Shown here in pieces: positions 11,860-22,600 of a stretch of 64,000 nucleotides of DNA. Origin of the DNA: Ignelater luminosus (Eukaryota; Arthropoda; Insecta; Coleoptera; Elateridae); the NCBI GenBank assembly GCA_011009095.1, contig VTPC01001018.1, forward strand, positions 89,974-153,973. Direction: 5' to 3'. The notes beneath the pieces are model-generated. The model did no database searches. It worked only from the letters and a program-made list of their open reading frames with translations, and was not told where the DNA came from. A program made the translations under genes and the position numbers. Within the stretch, counting starts at the first letter, position 1. The number at the start of each line of letters is the position of its first letter.

Positions 11860-13055
11860 GACAGAACTACCCCCATCTTAAGCGCCATTTTACGTTGACA
11901 AATCTATAAATACTATTCAGGTTTAATAAGTGCATTCTGTTGTGCAAACCAAGAATTACAGCATCGAAAACATCAACAATTAGGTGTTTTAAAAATACAT
12001 AAGTAAACAAAGCAGGGTAAAAACCTAATTGTAACATACACGCTTTCACGGTGGCGAGAAACCTTTTCAGTGTAATGTGTGGGATTGTAAATACACAGGA
12101 TGCATTTCTTGTCCACACTAATCATTCTAGCATCAAAGTCATTGAGAACAAACAAATAAAACGCTTTAAAACCCAATATATAACTATCCGCGTCTTATCC
12201 TCTAGTTTATGTTCCCAAATCTAAAAATCGTATTTAGGTTTAAAAGCGCGTTTTGCTTGTTTAAGTTCTATTATTCTAGCGTCACATTCATTAACAGTAA
12301 AGGCTTCTCGTCACTGTGAATGCCTATATGTCGTACTTTTGCACAGTTAAAGTGTTTTATTTGTTTATTTAATATTAAAACGTTTAATTGTTGATATCTG
12401 TGATATCAGTTATATGAACAAGAAAACGCACTTTTAAACCTAAATACGATTTTTAGATTTGGGAACATAAACTGGAGGATGAGATGCGGGTAGTTATATG
12501 TTGAGTTTTAAAGCATTTTATTTGTTTGTTTATTTGTGAGACACCTAGTTCTTCATGGCTTTGATGCTGGGATCATTGGTTTGAACAAGTAAGTTTACCC
12601 TGTGCGTTTACAATCCCATACCTTAGACTGAAGAGGTTCTTCGTCACTGTGAAGGCGTGTATGTTGCAGTTCTGCATACAGTTTAAAATCGTTTTACTTG
12701 TTTATTTATTTTAAAACTCCTAACTGTTAATGGCTGTGATGCTAGAATAATTGACTGGAACAAGAAAACTCACTTTTAAAATTCTTTCGCATTTCTAAAA
12801 TAAAATTTTTACATTTGGGAACATAAAATGGAGGATGAGATGCGGGTAGTTATATGTTGAGTTTCAAAGCGTTTTATTTGTTTGTTTATTTGTAGAACAC
12901 CTAATTCTCAATGAAACTGATACTGAAGTCATTAGTCAAGTCAACAAGAAAATGCAAACTCTGCATTTACAACCCCACATTACACTGAAAATGTTTCTCG
13001 CCATCGTAAAGGCGTACGTAGTTCTGCATACAGTTTAAAAGCGTTTTACTTGTTT
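11860..13055. pseudogene. Cluster of broken zinc-finger fragments in repeats
   Basis: Four short relics of C2H2 linker/finger sequence occur. One is on the plus strand near 12046-12110 (GGEKPFQCNVWDCK). Three are on the minus strand near 12295-12345 (HIGIHSDEKP), 12605-12670 (HTRLHSDEEP) and 12965-13025 (YVRLYDGEKHFQCNV). Each sits in a repeated ~350 bp context. The segment around 12150-12245 is inverted relative to 12425-12540, and the latter is directly repeated at about 12795-12900 (shared gaggatgagatgcgggtag). No intact finger remains. This is debris of duplicated finger arrays related to genes A and B, with both direct and inverted copies. Confidence 0.7.
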
Positions 13056-14176
13056 ATCAGGATTACATGAGCTGGAAGAGGATGCTGTGGAGTAGGGAAT
13101 TTTAATTGTAAGCTGGTGTCAGCGAGAACCAGGGAGATTCTTTGATTGGGAACACTGTGTGGTCATGTAATTTTGTTTCCTCTTTTTTCTAGCTTGAAAA
13201 ACTTACATAAATCTTGTTAGGTAATCAGGCACCTGCAGGAACGTTTAATGCGTAACTCTCTTGCATTCCTGTAATCCTGATGACGACTGAACAAAATACT
13301 ATATGAGCTATTGGAGAAAAATCTTTTAAAAGTCGCGTATAAAATTTACGGATTTGAAAGAGGATGCTGCGGAGAAGGGAATTTTAATTGTTAGTTGGTG
13401 CTAGCAAAAACCAGGGAGGTTCTTTGATTGGTAACAGTGTGTGGTTATGTAATTTTCTTTCTTCTTTTCTCTAGCTTGAAAAACAAACGTAAATTTTGTT
13501 AGATAATTGGGCACCTGCAGAAACCTTTAGAGAGTAACCCTCTTGAATTTCTGTGATCCTGATGACGAATGAACAACATTCCATATGAGCTATTGGAGAA
13601 AAGCCTTTTTAAAAGTCACGTAAAAATTCACGGATTCCTCATCAGGATTACATGAGCTGGAAGATGATGCTGTGGAGCAGGGAATTTTAATTGTGTTAAA
13701 AACACATAACTTTGTTATATTAGGGGATTATAGTTTAGATACTTTAAGTTGGTAGGGACTGTTCTCTCTAGTGACAACTTCACGATGGGCGTGGAAGTAG
13801 AGGGATGAAATCGGAAGTGTCAACATGTAAAACGTTGATAATCGTTTGTTTACATTTTCATGATCAATAATATTGATGTATATTGTTTATGTAGTTTGTA
13901 CACGAATTTAATAAAACTAGTAGTGATAATAATTGTTAGTAAGTGCTAGAGAAGACCAAGTAGATTCTTTGATTGGTAACACTGTGGTTATGTAGTATTG
14001 TTTCCTCTTCTCTCTAGCTTGGAAAACTAACGTAAATCTTGTTAATCAGACACCTGCAGAAGCGATTAAAACGTAACCATCTTGCATTTCTGAGATCCTG
14101 ATGACGAATGAGCAAAATTCCATATGAGCTACTGGAGAAAAGTCTTAAAATTCGCCTAAAAATTTACGGACCTTGG
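13056..14176. repeat. Tandem repeat, three copies of ~290 bp
   Basis: Copies begin near 13056, 13353 and 13641. Each holds, in order: a gaagaggatgctg-like start, ggaattttaattgt, a ccaggga(g)a/gttctttgattgg block, a ttcctcttttctctagctt block, gcacctgcag, ctgatgacgaatgaacaa and atgagctattggagaaaa. Divergence between copies is modest, roughly 10-15 percent by eye. The third copy is interrupted by a 235 bp insertion (separate entry). No coding frame is conserved across copies, so this looks like a small satellite or segmental array and not a gene. Confidence 0.85.
13695..13929. mobile_element. 235-bp insertion in tandem copy 3 with 7-bp target duplication
   Basis: Copies 1 and 2 are continuous at the point where copy 3 has this extra segment. 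The bases taattgt precede it (13688-13694) and are repeated directly after it (13930-13936), as for a transposed insertion. It has no clear inverted ends and no frame; the right side ends ttaataaaactagtagtgataat, which could be a SINE or short retroposon tail. Family unknown. Confidence 0.6.
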
Positions 14177-14879
14177 TGTTTTGGAACGATTGAGAACATT
14201 ATTAAATAAACTAGCTCCATACAGTTTCGAAAGCGATTAAAAACTACACTTGAAACAGAACACTATAGAAATATTAGAAATAGAATCATTTTTATGCTAT
14301 TATAATAATTATAAATTTATAATTATAATAATTATAAATGCTAATTCGTTACTGCCAGGAAAAAACAGTTAAGTGTAAAATGGCTTTTTGTTTAAAATAG
14401 ATGCAAAACCACTTTTTAATGCGACTTTGCAGATTCGTACTTGTATGGTTATGTCCATAACTTTTTAAAATACTTTTGGCGTTAATACACTCATGTGGTT
14501 ATTACCAAACGACTGATATTAAGCAGATTTATCCATGTTCAATTTTTGATTTATCTGTTCAACGAACTCCGAAGGAGTCGTTACTGAATTTGCGAAGTCT
14601 GTCTGTTCGTATGGCTGTATGTATGTCTGCATTTTTGTCAAATTCTGAAATTTTGACTTCAGATTTGGATTCTACATCAAAAACGTGGTATCTTCGTTTT
14701 TTGATAACTCTTCGGGAACATGGTCAAAATGGCGGTCGAAAATTAAAAAATTTTCAAAAAATTTTTTTTACTTTAGAATCGTATTCTAGGTCAAAAAATA
14801 AGGGTTAGGTATACTACAATGAAGATTCGGAGGAGAAGCTCTGAATGATTTTTACAAGCAGGCCCATTGCACTGCTTAG
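14177..14879. other. Intergenic, with an AT palindrome
   Basis: Around 14299-14336 the sequence is a near-perfect AT palindrome (ttataataattataaattt and its complement). A 110-codon frame at 14476-14808 has no recognised similarity and I do not treat it as a gene. Confidence 0.4.
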
Positions 14880-15600
14880 TTTTATTTACCCTCGTGAACG
14901 AAAGCGCCCATTTGTGGAGGTCCATGTTGTTAACGACCAATTGGTTGCACTTTTAAGATCCTGATGTCAATCAAACGATATTAGGAAGAATTGTGTTTAC
15001 CTCAAGACAAATAAAACCTGGGAGTTACCCATTCTAAGAGTTCTGTTGAATTTCAGACGGCAAGTGGAAGCAAACAAAGTGTTTTAGGATTTGTGGAGCT
15101 ACCTATTATTATTGATAAGACGGCCAAGACTCTTGAAGCTATTTGGGCATTGAGCTCATTTTAGGGGTAGATTTTGTCATATATTTAAAACTAGAACAGA
15201 TTTGGGCATGGATTCCATACCATTTCTTTTCCTGACACGGTTAAGAGTAAAGAAAACTTAGACGATTCTCAGAGACAAACCCTAGAGGAATTGATTGTCC
15301 TTTAGTGGATCACCGGAGAGACTTTGGGTCAAACTGACAAAGTTATTCATAACATAGACACAGCTGCTGTTGCTTCAATTAAATAAAACCACTTTCCTAT
15401 GTCGCCTTACATGTTGGAGCAACAAAACGAAGAAATAGATGAAATGTTAAAGCTGGGAGTCATACTAGCTTCAAATTCATGGCGGAGTTCACCTATTGCT
15501 ATCGTTAAGAAGAAGTTCGAAGAATTCCGGCAATGTCTTGATGGGAAAAGATTGGACGCAGTCACAAGACCTGATGCATAGCCGCTACCTGGTTATATGC
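14880..15600 (+). mobile_element. Ty3/Gypsy-type retrotransposon pol relic
   Basis: Plus-strand text near 15040-15170 resembles the region after the aspartic protease (GSKQSVLGFVELPIII). From about 15375 to 15600 it reads FPMSPYMLEQQNEEIDEMLKLG, then ASNSWRSSPIAIVKKK and CLDGKRLDAVTRPDA, followed by a stop where elements have Y-PLP. This is the start of the Gypsy-family reverse transcriptase domain. Stops at about 15304 and 15385 and further frame breaks show decay. No LTRs were recognised on either side. Confidence 0.75.
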
Positions 15601-15960
15601 TTACCGAAACGTACGTATAGCAAGGTGGATAGAGATGGCGCGTGATCGGTGCAGCTTCAAGCGCCGTATGCAGAACTGCAAAGAGTTATTGAGTAGTGTC
15701 CTAAGTAGCAAGTACAGACAGCGTAGCTATTTAGAACGCTTTGCTTAGTAGTGATTAAGTAATGTTCTAAACATTTTTAATGTGTATGCCTTATGTAGAA
15801 TATGTTAAACTGTAATAGTTGTAATCATAATTAGTAAAAAGACGTATTTTTCGAAATAGGGGTTTTTATTAAAAAATGTTAATGCATAGCAAAGTGTTCA
15901 TACAAAGTAAAAGCATCAGATAAAATGCAACTACATGGTGATCATGAATAATAAAAATAC

Positions 15961-16282
15961 TTAGGGTTTCACAACCGATTTATCGAGGAACGATTGTAAA
16001 TATTGAACCTTTTCTCTTCTCTTTGCGCAGGCAATGTCAGTAGTCGCGGTTACTTTTCTAATAATTTCGGGAAACAAGCGCACTCCAAGCGATACAGTGA
16101 TGATTAGCCATCAGCCAATTAACTTGTTTCTGCAAAGCCGGGAGGAAAAATCGGAACAGAAAAGGTGGTTTGAAAATATAGTGTGCCCACTTCTGACTAT
16201 CGTAAACTGATAGCTCTTTAGGACAAAACTTCTTCTTAGCAACCATGAAACCCTGAACGTCCGCAACAGTCACGTTAAACAA
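15961..16282 (-). pseudogene. Relic of a conserved arthropod virus-like transposon ORF, function unknown
   Basis: The minus frame from 16282 reads DVQGFMVAKKKFCPKELSVYD, then HYIFKPPFLF and QVNWLMANHHCIAW. After a one-base frame change near 16080 it continues GVRLFPEIIRKVTA to a stop at 15961. I recall this pattern (DVQGF, K-E-hydrophobic, HYIFKPPF, WL-NHHGI-W) from uncharacterised proteins encoded by large arthropod transposons or integrated viruses; the recollection cannot be checked here. The frameshift argues that this copy is dead. It lies on the strand opposite the Gypsy relic, so it is a separate insertion. Confidence 0.45.
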
Positions 16283-16611
16283 CCGTAGTAATACTGAATG
16301 TAGGTTAGTTTTTCAAAGTTTTATTATAATGATCCTCTACCGTCAAGCGTACGTTTTAAAATTAATTCTTGACTACGACGTATGGGGACTCTGAAATTTT
16401 TTATCTGTGTTACTGTCATTGTCACATTTGATAGTAGTTGTTTGTAAATTAGATTTTGGTATGTGTCTTGAAAGTTTGTTTACATAATTTGCTACATCGC
16501 AAGGTCTGATTATAAATTGGAGGATCTTTAATATGGTTAAGAACATAAGCTTTTGCGTATATCATGAAAATTATATTATTGAAATTGGATGGTACAGCTT
16601 CTTTTTCTAAA

Positions 16612-19600
16612 ATGGTTTGGAAATCCTGTATAATGCTCTTACACTTGTTATCAATTGAATATGTCCAAGGTAAAAATCAACTTCTCTCTTCTGATGAATT
16701 AGACGGTAGTGAGGTATCATATATCACTTTAATGTACCACGCCATCCACTTCAAATTAACAAAAATGAGATAAAAGAATCTTAAAAATCCCAAAACATAC
16801 TCTATGAAGTGTCTACCTAACTGTGCCTGCTGCGGAATAAATAATTCTACATTTCCGATCACCGCGGCGTACAAGTAACCTTTTCTAAATTGACCGCCGC
16901 GTCGCCACACCGCTTACCGCTTTTGGTGTTACACTTCAGTTACTGAAACTTAAATAGAATTGAGTCTCGACAGTTGTTTTGGGTGATGACAAGTTTTAGT
17001 AGACTTGGAAACAAGTGATAAAATACTGCAATCATATTAGGGAAAACAACAGAACTATACAGGGTGGTCCAAGATTCCGCTCTAGCAAGATGATAGCTTT
17101 ATGTTAGGAGATAAAAACAAATTGAGAGCAGAAAGCGATATGGTGTCTTTGGAAGCATAATCTAAAAATATCCTGAACTATACAGGGCGCTCGACTTGTT
17201 TGTGGTAGTATCTCACTTTATTTTTTCAAGTAGAACACCCGTATATTACTTCATTTTTGGATTTCTTATTATATGTAGATTCATTTTTATTACCATATGT
17301 ATGGTCTAAATTGCACCGTTTTTGAGATATTTATTAGTTTTGCGCTTTTTTAAAAAGTTTGAAATATCTCTGGAACTAAACAGGATTGGAAGATACGGTT
17401 GTTCATCGTGTTAAATACGGGCTGCTACATCAATTGTGTTGCAAATAACTTTGTTAAAGATTACTATGGTTCCAATGTGGATCATAAAAATATTTATTTA
17501 TTTATAAAGTAATTTATTATCTTTAGTAAAGTAAAAGAAATTCAATAATTTGAAGTTGTCCTGTTAATAGGCGGAGCTATTATGATACTAGACTGATGGC
17601 CGTTGCTAATGACCTGTGTGGCCCTACACCTTAAGTGTTGTATTTCTGTGCGCCAACTCCCCACCTATAGGATGCAGGCTAGATGATGTAGGCGGAGTAC
17701 AAATACCTGAAATACACAAAAACTGCAAACTTTATTAATTTATTATAGCGAAGTCAATTATTTTATTTAATTTCTTTCTTCACTGTCGTATCTAGAATTT
17801 TATGCAGATTTAGAAAATGTTATCAAAATACTAGGGTGCCATTTAAAAATTAAAAGTTGATATCAATTACGCGGAACTGGATAATTGAATTCATTTTGTT
17901 CTTGTCAGAATGTAGATAAAATAGTCTAACATGCCCCCAAGTAAAAAGTAAGTTAAATTAGAATAAAATTGGCTATTTTGGAGATCAATTTACTTATACT
18001 TTTGTTTTTTCAAAAAAGTTCACGGCCTACTAAATATTTGCTAAAAACGAAATTATTTTATTCTTTTAAGTGAAATATCCCAAAGACGAGCAAAGATAGA
18101 AAATGACAGCGAAGAGGGTGTTTTAGAAAATTTACTCCGAAACGCAAACAAATATTTTCGCAATTGTCTTTTGTTTTACTTCGGAGGTGGAACGTAAATC
18201 CAAACTTTTTCTAATGGAACGCTTAGTTGATTTCCATATTACTGCACAGCACGTCTTAAATGCTATTTAGTGATACATGGTTTGACATAGCTATTTTTTT
18301 GTTTTACCGAGTTATGAAGTAAAAAGCATGCTATGACGTTAAACATACGAAAATCATTGATTTTTGTCAGACAAATTACAGTGGTTATGTAACAATTACT
18401 AAAACAAAAAAGACGCTTTTCAGATACTTTACTGAGCATTAACAGATAAGCATAAGATAAGCAGCTAATGCCCCGTAAAACATCTTCTGACCCGTTTCCA
18501 GTACGGTGAACGTCATATAGTTGACGTCTATGCTCAGGCGCCAAAATGTGACTCGCGCTCCACCCAGCGCTGGTCGGTCAGTGCTCGGGCGCCATATCTG
18601 TTAAGGGGGTTTACGCCCCCACCCCGCCCTTGATGTCGGACAAGGGCTCGTCGGGCAGCTACGCTGGAGATCCGGTGTGTCCAGGGGTCGATCAGCTGGA
18701 ATAAAAGGGTGCAGAGCTTACAGTACAAATAAAACAACAACATAATCTATATTGTAGCAAGCCAGGAAATAAATTCAACACACAATATTTACAGGCAAGC
18801 GTCTACCCTCTACAGTTTATGTTTACTAGCCCAGGTAGTGCAGCAGGTCGGGGTACAATCAAAGGTCGGGTAGCAGGTTTCGATCGGTACGGGTGCCTCC
18901 GTAGGGCTAGGACCAAATTGCCGGTGTGGGGTTATTCAATAGATGTGGCTGGGGATTGCCGATGGGTCGTCCCCAACGCCCCGTCGGGGACGGAACTAAG
19001 GAGGAAGGACGGAGTTACCGGGCTGATAACTTGAGCAGTGTTGCGACAAATTGTCTCAAACGCTCCACCGCAACACCGTCACTAGGGGAGACGGAACGGA
19101 GTTACCCAGCGGAGGCCAGTAGGCTCAATCGTCAAGCCCTCACCGAGATAACTTGAGTAGTGTTGCGACAAAGCATCTCAACGCTCCACCACAACACCGT
19201 CACCAGGGAAACGGTATGGATAGTGACAATAATCAGGCTAATATAGGAGGTAAAAGGTATATCAGTCGGAATGGAGAAGGCACCTATATGTTTACGGCTT
19301 ACCAGGTACTTACACGGTCTGGAGCTGGCACTGCTTGGGGATGTAGCGGTCGGTTTGTTGGTTGGCTGCATTCAGCTACGTTTACAATAACTGCCTTGTT
19401 CTGGTCAGTCGCTTGATTATACAGTGTGTCCAAGCTAAGGATGCACAGCATAGGGATCTTGGAAACGGTAAGAGATACAGCATCGGTTAAATGGGATTAA
19501 AGTTGGCTATTTTCAGAGATATTTAAAAAAAAGTAGATTTCTCAATTTTTGTTATTATTTTTTCTTTTATTTATTTGAAGAGGTATCGAAAAGCTAAAAC

Positions 19601-22600
19601 CACTATTCTATTTCCACTTTTGGTTTTCTATTGAAATGCTCACAAAATTATACTAACAAGAAAGGTAGTCTAAATAAAAAAAATTATTAAAATATTTTTT
19701 CCCACTCAATCACATCAAAATCTCTCAATAAAAATTAAACGCTAAATATTTAATTCAATAAAATTTTGAAATGCAGTTTAACAATAAATTCAAGGTAAAC
19801 CAAATTTACAGCAAACATTGTTATCAAGCCTGTCCACTCGATCGGCTAATCTACACTGCACACAAGCGCAAAGTAAAAATAAGGTTTTACGGAAATATTA
19901 AAAAAAGAATTTAAAATGTAAGCAAAACTTTAATATTAATTGCAATATACATTGAAATCAAAATAAGAAGAAAACCAAACAAAAAAAGGCTTTAGTAAAA
20001 CCAGTAAATATATTTAATTTCCATATAAGTTTCTTTAAATTCAAGCAACAATACTACAACAAAAAACTAAAAAAACTAGCAAGTTTATTAATTTACAAGA
20101 AATAGAATACCCAAACTATTTCGGATACAAATTGAAAATTATTATTTTCTTACCAGAATCTCTTCATGCTGTTTCCGATCGGAAGCCTATGAAGCTGAAA
20201 ACCCTAAGAAAAAACAAATTGACACAAAAAATTCAATTCAGATCCGAAAACTGACTATTTAAGAATTTAATCAAATTACATTAAGAGTGCAATTAAAACA
20301 CAGATTTACTTAAAACATTTTGAACAGATAAGATTTAATGACCTGCAATTACTAATTTATATATCGAGTGATAGGCCATATCTGCATAAGATCGACTTCT
20401 TAACTTCCTCTTTTTTCTAAAAAAAATGGTTCTAGAAACAAAAAAAGTTTATAAACGGATAGTTGCTTATTTCTGTTTCAAGCAATTAAAGTTTAAAGAC
20501 AAAAGAAAATTATTTATCTCATAGTTAAATTTCTAAGGTGAAATAGAGCACTATTTCTTTCCAAGAACGCACGTAAAACACAGCATCTTCGGTCCGACGG
20601 AACTGCAGATTCGGAAACCAGAAGTGACCGAATTAAACCATCCATAACCGATGGGGAAGACTTCCAAACTTCGGACACAACAAATCGAGTGACCCACCAG
20701 ATGAACAGTTAATTAACTTAATTCCAGGATGGTAGCTTCCGGAAAATAAAAAAAACTGGAGACCAAGAACATCAATCAGAATTAATGGAAACAGGAAATA
20801 CAAAAAATAGAAAACTTACCCCTAATTGAAGGTTTTGCACTAAACTCGAAACAAAATTCAACGAATTAAAAATGTAACGAGTAACTTGAACGCTACTGGT
20901 CGCGTCTCGTCTGCCGCAAGCCGTTCCCTGCATTCCCCAAAAGTCGAAATCAACCGGTTCATACGTTCCACGCTCAACGCAGGAAGAAAATTAAGCAAAT
21001 TTCAAACAATAGTAGGATCCTATCCAGGGCTTCAGTTAAAGAAATCTGATTAGTAGAAGTAATGAAAAACTCAAGGAGACAAGAAACCCGCAAAGATAGC
21101 CGTAATATATTAACCTTCAAGCGGATCAAAAAAATCACTATCCCAAATCCGGAAGAACAAAAAATAGAACAGTTAAATCTCCACGGCGGAGAAATAAACT
21201 TCAATATTTGAAATAAATATACCCAGTGTTTACCTGCCCTAGAAATTAAAAATTGTGAAAGGAAGTTTCAATTTAAAGCAAGAGCAATGCAAACCTGAAC
21301 TAATAACATGCCCAACCCTTCATCTTTAAAGACAAACTAAGGAAACACGGGAACACCCGAAAGCACGAGCAACCACATCTTGTGTAACTGGAGTAGGCGA
21401 CAAATGACCATTACAAGATAAGCTCGTCACATGCTGATTAGAGTCTCTAACCGGTGTGTATGATGCACGGAAAGTAATTAGTTATTATGAATTTGTCATT
21501 CCGGTACTCAAAATTACAGTAACTTCGTTACAATCTTAATAGCGTATTTATTTTGTTTTAGCAATTTTTGCATAACAAATGATAAAAATCCATGGCACAC
21601 TATGATGAAAAATGATTTTCACTTTATAACTCCGTAAAACTAAAGAATAGCTATGTCAAACCATGTAAAAGCGTCTTTTTTTGTTTTAGTAATTGTTACA
21701 TAACAAATGTAATTTATCTGACAAAAATCAATAATTTTCTAATGTTTAATGTCATAGCACACTAAATACGTGGGAAATGCTTTTCACTTCATAACTCATA
21801 ACAAAAGAATAGCTATGTCAAACCATGTATCACTAATAACATTTAAGGCGTGCTGTTCAGTAATATGGAAATCAAGTAAGCGTTTCATTAGAAAAAGTTT
21901 GGATTTACGTTCTATCGCCGAAGAAAAACAGAAGACAATTGCGAAAATATTTGTTTGCGTTTCGGAGTAAATTCTGTAAAACACCCTCTTCGCTGTTTCT
22001 TTCTATCTTTGCTCGTCCCTGGGATATTTCACTTAAAAAAATAAGATAATTTCGTTTTTAGCAAATATTTAGTAGGCCGTAAACCTTTTTGAAAAAAAAC
22101 AAAAGCATAAGTAAATTGACCTCCAAAATAGCCAATTTTCTTCTGATTTAACTTACTTCGTATCTCTTACAATTTCCGAGATCCCAATAGTGAGCCTCGA
22201 ATTTTAGACACACTTTATAATACCTGCCAGCATCTCGGTGGACTGCGTCGTTAATTAAGAATTTCTTTTCAGGGTATGTGACCTGTTACACCTGCGAAGA
22301 ACCCCCAGATGGACTTTGTAGAGGCTTTTATCCTGGTCAAAAACTAATAACTCAGTGTGAACGGGAAGAATTTCTATGCGCCGTATTTACAATATATTTT
22401 AACACAAGTAAAGATATAATCGAATGGACTCCTTTTAGAGGTAATTATTGTTCGCCTTGAATGATCTTTGACTTTTTAAAAAAAAGGTTAAATCAAGATA
22501 TACAGGGTGTTTGCAAATTCAACTTAAAGAACCTTTTCTTAAGCAAACGGTTCGATATATCAAAAAATTGCAAGAGACAAAATTAGTGTAATTTCTAATG

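Larger units (their letters stand above)
17932..22219. repeat. 4.3-kb element with ~470-bp inverted arms (foldback) in Ly6 intron 1
   Basis: The left arm runs about 17945-18415. The right arm, about 21690-22165, is its reverse complement at roughly 90 percent identity by eye; shared stretches include gtaagttaaat, ggctattttggag, cggcctactaaatatttgct and caaatattttcgcaattgtc. The right arm continues to a tip ending ...agacacactttata near 22219. A copy of the same tip (tatacagtgtgtccaagc, ggttaaat, ggctattttcagag) lies internally at 19419-19520 in left-arm orientation, and the left arm itself lacks the tip. Near the right arm, 21550-21660 partly repeats 21690-21830 (aagaatagctatgtcaaacc in both). 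No transposase frame was recognised. It appears to be a non-autonomous foldback or a composite of two head-to-head insertions. Confidence 0.8.

Noticed and set aside
14476-14808. 110-codon plus frame before the Gypsy relic
   Set aside because: No similarity to Gag or any family I know; simple-sequence rich at its end.
18819-19416. Several 70-90-codon frames in the GC-rich insert
   Set aside because: Overlapping frames on both strands with no family resemblance; GC-rich sequence has few stops.
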